From the NCBI GenBank assembly GCA_015680685.1, contig MNCI01005244.1, positions 266,714-330,713 on the forward strand: a DNA stretch of 64,000 nucleotides, in the 5' to 3' direction. Every line of letters begins with the position of its first letter. Position 1 is the stretch's first letter. The stretch comes from Gnetum montanum. Its lineage: Eukaryota; Streptophyta; Gnetopsida; Gnetales; Gnetaceae. The notes under the pieces were generated by a model, which saw only the letters and a program-made list of their open reading frames with translations, did no database searches and was not told the DNA's origin. A program made the position numbers and the translations under genes. Of the stretch, positions 34,174 to 44,443 are shown one piece after another.

Positions 34174-36922
34174 ATGGCTAAATATGTTCCTAAAGTAGGA
34201 GAACCCTAATAACCCTTGAAGAAGAGTCCATGTGGAGAGCATGATAGAGGTAGAGGATAACAGCGAGACCAAGATCAATCATAACAACCCCATGTGAAGG
34301 AACTAGAGAGAGTACTAGAAGTTAATTAGCCTACACCAAAAGATCAATAATCATAGCTCTCTACATAAGTAGAACCCTCAATACCACCTACCTTAATGGT
34401 ATGATGGAAGATCATGATTTCTAATGTTTGGGTTAAGACCATAAACGACAAATCCCTCATGGCTAGTGTGATTGTGGAACTCAAATTTGATCCATTTATT
34501 GAGTTTGCATCATAAGAGGTAGGAGAGTAGATACAATCTTATGCATTTTTCCCAAATCTTTTGACCAATGAAACCTAGTATCCTAGAAAAACATACTATT
34601 TTTAATACAAAAAGTAAGAAAATGCAATAGTTAAAATTGAAGGAATCATAGTATCTTATCTTGTGAATGCCATTGCTATAGTGCTAGGCTTACCTATTAT
34701 TGGTAGTGAAACTATTATAATATTAACCAAGTTTGATCTTAATGAGGATAAGAAAAATCATTATAGATCCATGAAAAAAGAGGGAAACTTTTGTGTCATG
34801 ATAGGAACTTATCAGATCTACCCCACTAGGTGCTTGAACAACATATTAAACTATGTAGCAAGGGACAGTGCTATGCTGAGTGGAAAGTACCCAATTAGTA
34901 TGAATATACTTGTTTTCTTAGATATTCAAAGAATATTTGAAGAGAAGCAAACTAGTGGATCCATGCTTTCATTTCTATGCCTCAGTAGGAAGCTCTACAA
35001 GTAGGCCAAATATTGGGCTACACCAATGATGTGGTTATGAGTGCTCTAAATGCATCATATGAGGAGATAATAAAGCTTTTTCCAACAAAGAAGAATTAGG
35101 AAAAATCATTGCCAAGTGCTAAAGTCTCATAGTGCACATCGATAGTAGAAACAAAAGGTATGAGTCCATGCATTCATGTCCTAGTAGTAAATCTTAGTGA
35201 CTACTATCCAACAATGAATCATCTCTAAAATATGTCATAGGCTATAAGCTAGAGGATATGAGAATTCTAACAATGCTTAGAAATATCTTTTTATGAACCT
35301 AAATTCTTTAGAAAACTAGCATCTTGAAGAATTTCCATGCAACTAATAAGGAATGACTAGGCCTTTGAAATCTTTGGGAATGTGGTTGCATTCTAGGTTA
35401 TCCTTACATCTAGTGATGGGAATATGATCTTGATCATGCTCCATGAAGATCAAGAAAATGCTGCTAAGGATGTAGTAGAATAAGTGAGTATAATCTTGAA
35501 TGTTCCTATGGTCTCCATTTCTAATTTCACTAGTGCCAAAGATGTTTAAGAATTTGCAAGTGTTGGGGAAGGTAGTGGATCATTGAGTGTAGCTAAGCAT
35601 GAGGTTGCCTTGGACCATTCTCTCTAAATAGGTCAAACCATTCAAGATATTTTGAGATTCTTGAAAATTTCAGAATGATCCATTTAAAATTAATTATAGC
35701 TAAGGGAAAGTTGGTGCTTGCTAAAACACAACTATAACATACAGAATTAAAAATTCATTAATTGTAGGATAAGGTAACCCAACTATATGCTTAGCTATAA
35801 GATCCAACATGGTTTGTAGCACTAGAGTTGCTTGGTGATTTTAGAACTAAGGAAGTTCAACACTTAACACCAAGCAACAATAGTTAGAGATTAAATGAGA
35901 AAAGGCTACATGAGATGCTTTAGATATTGTTGGTAAGGCATATTCCTTATAAAAAAACATCATTATAATTGATAAAGAAAATAAGGTATTTGTAGTAGAA
36001 AAGTAGAATTTAACTTAAGTGGTTAGGGATTAGTTGGAGAATTAGCTAAGAAAACTTCATGAATAATTTGTAAAGGTAGTTGTAGATCTCAAATGATTAG
36101 CATGAGAAAATAGAAATCTATCATAGAAAAAGTCTATGCATTGTAGTAGAGGTCTAAAATCAAGATTGAAACCTTGAAAAATGAGGCCATCAAGCAAGAT
36201 ATGTTCAAACAACATTACAGAAAATAGATGAGTCTCCCAAAGAAAATTAATGAGAAGGAAATTAGGATATCCATGGTCCACCTTAATGTTTCTTTGCAAC
36301 ATATAGGTGATGCTTCATGTAAAATCATTCTTGATATTTGTTGGTGAATCACCAAGTAGAGATCAAAACCAAGTACCTAAAAATAGAGGAATTAACATTC
36401 TAAATGGAGTTTTCTAATATTAGGTATGTAAATATTGCCATATTAATAGTTGGCCATCCCAAAAAAAGGTTAAAAAGTAGGCTACCAATAGCTTTACATT
36501 ATTTTATCATGAAAATGAATGCATGATGAAATGAATAGAAAGATATAAATTGCATAGGTAGAGCTAGAGGTTCTTCAAACTTAATATACTAGATAACATG
36601 ATGTCATAGAGAACCTAGGTGGAAGAATGACATATTACTAGGAGTTTAGAAAAAATTAAAAGCATTCAATGTTGAACATAAATTATTTACTATCTAGTTT
36701 ATTCAAGTGAACAAAATGTTCCCAAGTTTACAATGTTTGTGTAAGGTCCCAATCACTATCACTACCAAACTAGCCAACTTGTCTTGGACTATTGATGATC
36801 CATGGATAGACATAAAAAATTATTAGGTGATCTTCAATCATTTTTGCATGGAGGATTGAGCTACTAACCAACTATAGAAGCCACCATGAGAGTAGGAGCC
36901 ACCACTACTAGGAACAACATGA
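34174..36922 (+). pseudogene. C third ORF (ORF3)
   Basis: About 916 codons, many stops. Start MAKYVPKVGEP. Best part 34640-35003: VKIEGIIVSYLVNAIAIVLG (B: VVKIKDVQVSYSAEAIT), then LPIIGSET, GTYQIYPTRCLNNILNYVAR, and LSGKYPISMNILVFLDIQRI with FLCLSRKLYK. The C-terminal half is Lys/Glu-rich and coiled-coil-like. The tail ends in a Trp-x-x-Asp-Asp-Pro segment and PPLLGTT before TGA at 36920, close to the PPPLGTT end of D. Role unknown. Confidence 0.8.
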
Positions 36923-37112
36923 AGAACTACTATTTATATACTTAAAGATTTATAAAATTTTATAATCTTTTGATATGTATTTAATCTTTTAACATTTTGT
37001 AAACCACTTGAATTAAATGTGATACTTATGTTAGTTATTAATTAGTCAAATTATTCAATTTACCTCTCTAATTTTGTAGCCAAGCTCTATCATAATTTTG
37101 TCTAATTTAGTA

Positions 37113-37986
37113 TGATGAAGCATTTTCCATCGTCTATAACATCGTGGCTATGATGTCCCATCTGTAATGTCATAGGCTTTTGTACAGGAATGGCTATTCA
37201 ATGTATTTAGGGATGGTAAAATCTATAAGTGTCTACCACTTGTGACATTAAATATATTATTTTGGTCATAATATAGTGAAAAATTGTAAATTATTTTTAT
37301 GAAAGTTATAATCTATCATCAAGTGCCTACAATATGAAGTAAGTAAATCATTTGGAATCTTATTCAAGTAATTATTTATTTGAACATATTCTTATGATAG
37401 TAATAAGATCAAGATCTATTTACCTTCATTGAAATATTTAACATAGCTTAATACTTATCTTAATCATAACTTAATTTGTCAATGTACTTAGCATAATATT
37501 TACTTTTCCATGCATGGTAATAACTTAGCAAAATCAACATGAATAGTTTCAAGTGTAAACATGTATTCAATTGGTAATTGTAGTAAGGCCATCACTAGGT
37601 TTGCCTAGTGGCATAACATTTGGTCACCCCAATAGTAAGTACATAAGTTTAGGATGTGTATCATAGAGTGGAATTAGACACTCATCACCTTAGGATAGTC
37701 TAGAATTTACCTAATTACATGATAGATTAGTTAGATTAATACTTTATATTTTAATATTTGAATAATATTTTAATTATGGTCATTTCAACATAAACATCAT
37801 GTGCCTCAATCACACTTAAACATATGAACTAGCCCATATAAATATGATTGAATAGATAACAACTGGTATTCTATTATCAAGATATCTAGATAACCACACT
37901 AGTTAAGTCCATGGAATTCGACCAAGTTACATGTAAACACTTGTGATCTATATGGTTGGGTATAAGGTCTACTCTACCACTCATCT
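37113..37986 (+). repeat. 3' LTR of C
   Basis: Starts TGATGAAGCATTTTC and ends ACCACTCATCT, where TCATCA is expected. The U3 start carries CTATGATGTC and AATGTCATA repeats. Partner of 3183-3936 plus 17292-17431. The sequence directly after it returns to pol of F. Confidence 0.85.
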
Positions 37987-38450
37987 AAAATTAAGAATTT
38001 AGTTATAGATTATTTATCTTGGTTACAAAGGGATAATAAGCTTGACAAAGAGCCACTTTTTGATTAGTTAATAGATACACTACTCTTTGTGAAGGCCATA
38101 ATAGTTTTATCAGAAGTAGTCAAGCCATGATATTTTTAATATCTCACATACTTACTCATGTAGAAGCTTGCTAAGAAATGGGAAAAATATAGGAAATAAC
38201 TATTTCTATACCAAAAAAAGGATCATATGGAGATAAAGGGCAATATTTGCAAAATTTATGTTGATGACTTGGTTCATTAATATGTAACTAAGAAAAATCA
38301 ATAAAATGTCTTCATGAATGGTTTATTTCTAGATGTAGTTAATAAGAGCTACTTCAAAGATGTCTTGCAATTTACATTCATCCAAATGATAGGGCAATTT
38401 TTTTAATCTTGTTGTCCATCAAGAAATGAACTTATAGTTGGATTTATTTG
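37987..38450 (+). pseudogene. F RNase H end and integrase start
   Basis: Continues F's pol after C: KIKNLVIDYLSWLQRDNKLD, then EPLF and LLFVKAIIVL, KLAKKWEKYRK, KGNICKIYVDDLVH. The integrase zinc-domain area is strongly decayed. It ends abruptly around 38440-38460, where the opposite strand becomes gag of element I. The rest of F is missing. Confidence 0.8.
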
Positions 38451-38454
38451 GAGC

Positions 38455-39650
38455 TTACTTTATGGTAACGAAGCACATGACACTAGTACTTTGAGGCACA
38501 TTGAACTTGAAATGTTCAATGAAGGCAGAAAGAAATTGCTTAAGAGAGATGATAGATTCATGTGACAAGAATTTATACAATTGTAAAGTTCTTCTAGATA
38601 ATGAGTTAGAGAAACATCTTAGCACGATATGAGGGTAAGAAGCTAGAAGCATGTATTCCATACTAAATGTAACCACATAAGTTATGAGGTTTTCTATTTC
38701 ATCACTATACTTAGTGAAAGTAGGTAGGAAAACTCCATTAGTTAATATTGGCAAAGGGATTGTAGAGATTATGGAGACATTTAAGACTTTATCTAAGGAA
38801 ATACAAGAATTTTCTTGTAAGTTGAGCATCTTTGCTATTTTTTCTTCATTAATTTAAAGATGTAGCATCATGTCATTGAGTAGGGAAAGAAATTGTAGAT
38901 TTTTTCTAGGGGAGTTGATAATGGATGGGACCATAGTAGCTGGTGAAAATGTTTGAAAAGGAGGCATATAAGGAATGGGTTTACTTAGAGTTGGAGTTGA
39001 TATATCTAAGGAAATTGGGTAGATGACTATACAAGAAAATGAAAAGCACTTGTAACGTATGAAACATCAAATGAATGTGAAGTAAGAGTAGATAATGAAG
39101 AAGGCTAAAATGGAGGTACTATGGGTTGAGGCTATCGAATGGAATAAAAAGTGATTCCAAAAGGTAAAATTGATAACTAGAAAATGGAATGTGGGTTACA
39201 AACATTGTTAGATAAGAAGAGCTAATAGAGTGAAGTAAAAGTAAAAGGAAGACTGAAAGATTTAGTAGAGAGTGAAATAGATTTAGATGTGCTACTTTGA
39301 GTAGCCTAGATATTAATGTGATGGATATGATGAGAATAGAGTTACTTTTGCTAAGTTCTCTAGCTATTTTCTCTTCATATTCATTTTTCAAATGGATGTC
39401 AGATTTAGAGGTAACACTTCCTCTCCTTGTCTTAAGAGTGATGTGAGGACTAAGAGGTTGATACAGGATGTTCTTCATCCTAGATTCTTCAATTTGTAAA
39501 TGAACTTGTTCCTGCATCTTCTCTTGTTCCATGACAAAATCTACCAGTTGCTTGGCTTCCTTGTCATCGAGCTTAATGGGATGATTAGGATTAGGAAGGA
39601 AAGATGGCAAATTATAAGCCTGCTTATACTCTACCATAAGTTTCAGTACA
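38455..39650 (-). pseudogene. I gag, N-terminal and core
   Basis: N-terminal part from 39637: EYKQAYNLPSFLPNPNHPIK and EAKQLVDFVMEQEKMQEQVH, then TLKTRRGSVTSKS, typical of Tat-group gag leaders. Core at 38829-38455: FLPTFTKYSDEIENLITYVV, IVLRCFSNSLSRRTLQLYKF, LPILTNG, LKQFLSAFIEHFKFNVPQST and VTIK, the retrotransposon gag core. A long Ser/Leu-rich stretch in between is probably frameshifted. Truncated at the F junction. Confidence 0.75.
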
Positions 39651-40143
39651 GTAGAAGATAAGATGTAGCTAAGCTCCTCTTTATCATAGGATACCTTATA
39701 GTTTGTTAGGCGTAGTTCACTTGAAAAGGCCTAATTCCTCTTGAGATATATCAACACCTAAATTCTGGAGACACATGAAGTAGAAGATTAAGCCATAGTA
39801 GTAACTACAAAAATTCTGTGACTTTACAAGGCTATTACTAGTGTGTCGACTTATCCCTAAAAATAGGTTTGCACTTGAAAGAAAAGATGAAAGACTTTTA
39901 TTTCAAAGAAAATGCTCAAATCATAGGATTTTAATGTGATGTCAAAATTTTTGATGTGATACATGAAAAAGAGTTAGTGATGAAAAATGACATAGAATTT
40001 GTGAAGAGAAGATAATGTGATGTCTTTGTATTGACGTGATGTTAATTACACTTAGTAAAAAAGCTAAAAAGGGTAGGAAAATCTTAGAAAACATTGAAAA
40101 TATAGAATAACTAGAATCCTAGAAAAATTCAATTCTATTGATG

Positions 40144-40161
40144 CCCTTATTTTGGTGCTAA
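40144..40161 (-). other. I primer-binding site candidate
   Basis: Minus strand TTAGCACCAAAATAAGGG, four bases from the LTR end. Compared with TGGTGCTAGAAGAAGGAA in G at 43382, both fit a common TGGCGCCAGAAGAAGGG-like ancestor with mostly transition changes. The leader from here to gag (39651-40143) shows nothing else recognisable. Confidence 0.5.
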
Positions 40162-40164
40162 ATA

Positions 40165-41628
40165 TGTTATGGTAAGAATCATCATAACAAACAGAAATCA
40201 ACATAACCAAATAATAAAACTAAGCCAAATAGTTCGTGGTCACTCAACAGTCTAGGAAAGCTAACCTTTTGGATAATCTTCCTTAAATACAAAAGGAGCT
40301 TATGGATCAAAGGATGAATCCAGTAATGTAATTTGTTTTGCCAACATCAATGGTTATTCAGCAAAAAGGTTATATGCATATAAAACAACTAGTAGAATAT
40401 GTGTAAATAGAGAAGAACATAGCATAATATAAATTTATGATTAATAGTAGAAATACACCTAAAAATAGAATGAAAAGGAAATAAATGTATCGACTAATGC
40501 ATACAAAGCAAGAAGGAAAATATGGTGAAAATAGATTTGGAGTAAATTTTGGAAAAACTAGAAATAAATGTTCTAGCAACAAAAAATCCATATTAGAGTA
40601 GAGAACAAGGGAACTTGCAAAGATATGCTTCAAAACATGTAATAGAGATTAGAGATACTTTATGAGGAGTTTTGTTAGCATGTTCTTACTCCAATAAGTG
40701 CATTGATGTAGATTTAACAAGAATAGTAGTACATCCAAAAGCTGATGATTACAAATGAAAGATTAAATCGATGTGTTAATATGATTTTTAGCAAATATTC
40801 ATGTTTCAAAAGGATAACATGAAGGAGACATAATATGTCAACAAGAAAAAGAGGGAAAAATAGAAAGATAGCTAAAATTTTTTAATAGATCCCTTGGAAG
40901 CAAAGAATTGATTGACAATGAGAGATTCAAACTCAAAAGCTAACCCTTTTATGTTTAGGAGTGTCTTCCTATATATATATAAATCATAAATACCTCATAG
41001 ACCATGTAGGAATGATGCAATAGGATCTATAAAATTTTCTAAAAACTTCTAAAAGGTTCTAGATAGGAGAAATGATACAGAGAGAAAAGTTTGACACCAA
41101 ATGTTAAAAGTATAATGCAAGATATCAAAAGCTAAAAACAAAATCAGAAGCTAGATATCAGAAGTAAGATTAATGTTAGATGTTGAAAATTTGATGAAAG
41201 ACATCAAAACTGATTTGATGCAAAACATTAAAATCTAAGATAAAAGATTTACATCGAATGTTGAAAATGAGATTGATGCCAAATGTTGATAATCTAATGC
41301 AAAACATCAAAAATGATTTGATGCAAGATGTTAGAAGCTAAAGATCAAATCAATGTTAAAGGTAATTCCAAATACCAAAGTTGGAAATGGAGTCAAAACA
41401 ATGCTACAGAAGACATGAGACATCAGAACCATTAGAAGGGCCAAAAAAATGTGGTAGATGATGTGAGATGTTATTTCTAGTGAGCTAAAGATAGGAGGCT
41501 AGAAATAATGTTGCAAATGATGCAAAACATTGAATATAGACTGCTGAAGATGAATTTAAGTACAAGAAGGTCATAAAATATACTCAAGTGTTTAACTTAC
41601 TAGAAATGTCAAAGTGGATACAACATCA
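40165..41628 (-). repeat. LTR of I
   Basis: About 1.46 kb, bounded by TGTTATGG on the left and ACATCA on the right in + orientation. The minus-strand U3 (about 41090-41530) is an array of short imperfect repeats of the type GATGCAAAACATCAAAA, with seven or more copies. The right boundary is set by where the protease frame of H stops and is uncertain by some bases. Confidence 0.6.
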
Positions 41629-42003
41629 TGATTTCATCTTTTCTTGCTACACTACACACATTTCTTGCCTCAAACAAATTCAACACCATTACCAAAATTC
41701 AAAGCCCTCCCAATTATTATAGTAGCACAATTAATTGGTAGAACATCATATTTTATAATATCATGAAAACTCCTAATCTTGAACTTCATGACACATTTCT
41801 CCCTTACCTCTTAAGGGAAATCTTTAGATGAGTAATACATCCTATATGGTCTAGGATGAGTATATGTTACTAAAGCCAACTTAGTAAGTACCCTAGAGGA
41901 AATAACATTTTCTTGAACTTCCATAAAAATAAAAATATGAATCCATTTTCCACTAATTAAACATCTAGATCAAATCCTAAATAAAAGTTTCATTACTAGA
42001 TGG
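41629..42003 (-). pseudogene. H retropepsin (chromovirus-type), part after G
   Basis: Minus-strand reading from 42003: KLLFRI-SRCLISGKWIHIF, ENVISSRVLTKLALVTYTHP with RPYRM, VREKCVMKFKIRSFHD, YDVLPINCATIIIGRALNFG, GVEFV. Chromovirus proteases read RCxIxGKxxxxIIDGGSCxNV, HPRPYRL and DVVPMxAxHLLLGRPWQFD in this order. The catalytic Asp-Gly-Gly is replaced by MEVQ. The upstream part is on the far side of G at 59195. Confidence 0.82.
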
Positions 42004-43375
42004 TGAAACACCACCAAATTTTCATGTTGTAACCTTTGTAATCCCATCCCATGAAAATTGAGGTAAAACTTCATTGTAAATGTAAAGATTGTAATCCATA
42101 AGAGGAAATATCACATATTTCATATGTTTGGGGCTGAAAAATGCCTCATAATTGGCCAAAACCTTATTCCCCAAGTGAAAAGAGGTACCTAGTAGTTATA
42201 TTTGGGCTTTTGTTTGGGGGGGGGGTAACCTATGTAGAGGCATCAAAGTCATCATGAAGGAGTGTAGGTGATGGATCTCACCTACCCCTAGCATGGAAAC
42301 AAGGGTGGGTTAGCCTGGAGGTGCTTGACTTTCATCCACAGAGTTGATCTCTCATTCCCATCAAGATTGATACCCCCTCCTCATTGTGGAAGCAACATGG
42401 CCAAGATTTGAATATTAGGTCAACTCTAGAAAGGACCCTACAAAGTTAGTGTGGATGGTGGAAGACCCAGCATGGAAGGGGTAATGCCAGCATATAAGGT
42501 GCACCCCCATTATTATTTTTAGTAAATGGAATGGCCAAGGGGGTATGAAACTTTCCATATATGGTAATCCCCAAACTTTTGGCACTTACCCCACTTGAAA
42601 AGTAGCAAAACGTTGTAGTCAATTTGTAGCAAAAATTGAGGCCAAAGCTCTATATAAACCAACCCCAAACACCATTTTAAGGTTCCACCCCTAGAGCATT
42701 TGGGCATCCAAGAGCTCTTACTTCTTAGTAGAAACATAGCTTCTTGGGGCTTGTTAGAGTAGAACCATTAAGGCCTGCTAGTGTAGAAATATTAGGGGCC
42801 TACTAGTGTAGAACCATTGTAGCCATGTTACCCTTATTATCTCCCTTGGGATTTGTGAACCTAGAGTGCCAATGTTACCCCTGTAAGATCCCCAAATATC
42901 AATGTGGAGCATCTTGGCCATCCAAATCCTTCACATTTCTTGACTCTAGCAGTAGCCAAAGTTGCAAATCTCAAGTAGTAGTAGAGGAGGTTCAAAAACA
43001 TTAGGAGTGGCTGAGCATTTGAATCATGGAGTAGATTCTATCTTATTCAATGGACTTAGAACCTTTGTCCAAGTGAACCCCACTTTACTCTCATATAGGT
43101 ACTTTTGTAAACATCTCTAAACTCATACTTTATTCAATTAATATAGTTTATAGTTTATTTTGTGTGTAATATATACTTGTTTTGGGTTTTCAAATTTGTA
43201 ATTTTTTACATTCTTATAATCCCCATTATGTACCCACCTAAGTCCTTGGGTGATCTACTGGATTGTCCAAGGCATCTTGAATCCCATTTCTTCTTGAAGG
43301 CATTAGGGATTTAGGGTTAAAGCTATTGCATTGGAATTTTTGATTTTCTGGAGACCAAATTTTTCAATCACTATA
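42004..43375 (+). repeat. 5' LTR of G
   Basis: 1,372 bp, from TGAAACACCACC to TCACTATA (CACTACA in the partner). It matches 57722-59194 over its length, for example AGGTTCCACCCCTAGAG and CAGCATGGAAGGGGTAA. It has a G9 run at about 42217 and three copies of a roughly 27-bp repeat of the type CTGCTAGTGTAGAACCATT (about 42750-42825). TATATAAACCAACCCCAAA at about 42652 is a likely TATA box. Confidence 0.9.
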
Positions 43376-43381
43376 GTTTTA

Positions 43382-43399
43382 TGGTGCTAGAAGAAGGAA
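43382..43399 (+). other. G primer-binding site candidate
   Basis: TGGTGCTAGAAGAAGGAA, six bases after the LTR. It has the form expected of a tRNA 3'-end complement and resembles the site in I. Which tRNA it matches I cannot determine without comparison. Confidence 0.6.
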
Positions 43400-43959
43400 C
43401 TCTACCCAAGTTCTTTGCCTAAATTAATTTGCCAATTTGCTTCCCTTGTTTCTATTACCAAGCCCTCAGTGTGGGGTTTTCAACTTTGAGAAAATTCACA
43501 GAAGAGTCTAAAAATGTTCTAAAGCCAATGTGGATATCATACCCCCTAATGTGGGTGTTTGGGTTTTGGAAAAATTTTGTAGTAGTTTCTAGAAATTTTT
43601 AAAGCCATCTGGGAAGGATGTCACCCCCATCAACTAGAAAGGGTGTTACCTCCCTTAGTTAGGAAAGGTGTCATATGCCTAGACCACCCAAACCCCTTAC
43701 TATGAATTTTTTCTAGTAAGGTTAACATGGCCACCTACTAAAAAGCCTCATCTTTGTAAAAATCAAAGTTTTCACTTTGGTTTTTCAACCAAAACAATAC
43801 TTACTAAAACTACCTCCCCTCCCTTTTTCACCAACATTGGAATAGGAAGGTGAGACATCCACCCATCTCACCCCCTTATTTCCCCCTATCACACCTAGCA
43901 TAGAAGTTAGCTTGAAAGCCAATGTGGGTGAAGTTTTATTACAATCTTTTCATCTTTTT

Positions 43960-44325
43960 GTTTTTAGTAAAGGGGTATACCCCCCTTACCCCCCACTTAC
44001 CATTTATAGTAAGTGACTTTTTGGCTGCTTTTATCATTTTTGACCTTTTGTGTAGTTAGGAAGCCTAGTTTGGATGGGGTTGATAACATCACTTGTCATA
44101 TTTAGTAAAGGGATATATCCCTTTGACAACCATCTTTACCATTTATAGTAAGTGATTCCTTTAAATGTTTTTATCATTTTTCTACAATTAGGAAGTCAGG
44201 AGTGGGTGGAGTATGATACCTCCCTCTTTCCATTTTTAGTAAAGGGGTATACCTCCTTTGGTGGCCACTTACTATTTATAGTAAGTAACCTATTTTCAGT
44301 TGTTTTTCACTTTTTGGCCAATTTT
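43960..44325 (+). repeat. Three tandem structured units in the G leader
   Basis: Units of about 133 bp begin near 43966, 44099 and 44232. Each has TTTAGTAAAGGG, a palindrome (AAGGGGTATACCCC; AAAGGGATATATCCCTTT; AAAGGGGTATACCTCCTTT), then a hairpin of the form ACTTACTATTTATAGTAAGT. The middle palindrome keeps full pairing although its sequence changed. Located in the untranslated leader between primer site and gag, where retroelement packaging and dimerisation signals lie. That role is inferred. Confidence 0.75.
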
Positions 44326-44443
44326 AAATTACACTTTTTGGAATTTACACTTTGTTTATTATTTTATAAACTTGTGTAGCCATTTTAGCACATTTATAAT
44401 GTCTTTTAGCTGATCAACCATGTTGCCCCTTAACCTTAGAAAC

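Larger units (their letters stand above)
3183..37986 (+). mobile_element. Element C: Athila-like Ty3/gypsy, about 11 kb plus three nested insertions
   Basis: Two related LTRs bound it: 3183-3936 plus 17292-17431 (5'), and 37113-37986 (3'). Internal order on the + strand is primer site, gag, RT-RNase H, integrase, third ORF. B lies in the 5' LTR, A and an RTE LINE in integrase. The end of gag and the whole protease are missing: gag runs straight into the RT lead-in near 18920. The flanking five bases (gatat / aaaat) are a poor duplication, but F's pol joins across the element. Confidence 0.85.
38455..41628 (-). mobile_element. Element I: Tat-like Ty3/gypsy, truncated
   Basis: Minus-strand order: 5' LTR (about 41628-40165), primer site, leader, gag to 38455, where it is cut off at the junction with F. 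Its right edge lies in the protease of H: H's frame runs up to about 41629, where the + strand reads CAACATCA then TGATT. No 3' LTR in the window, so no target duplication can be tested. Confidence 0.7.

Noticed and set aside
42216-42225. Run of nine G as a possible quadruplex or sequencing fault
   Set aside because: The partner LTR also has a G-rich stretch near 57895-57910, so it is probably real, but a single run does not support a quadruplex.
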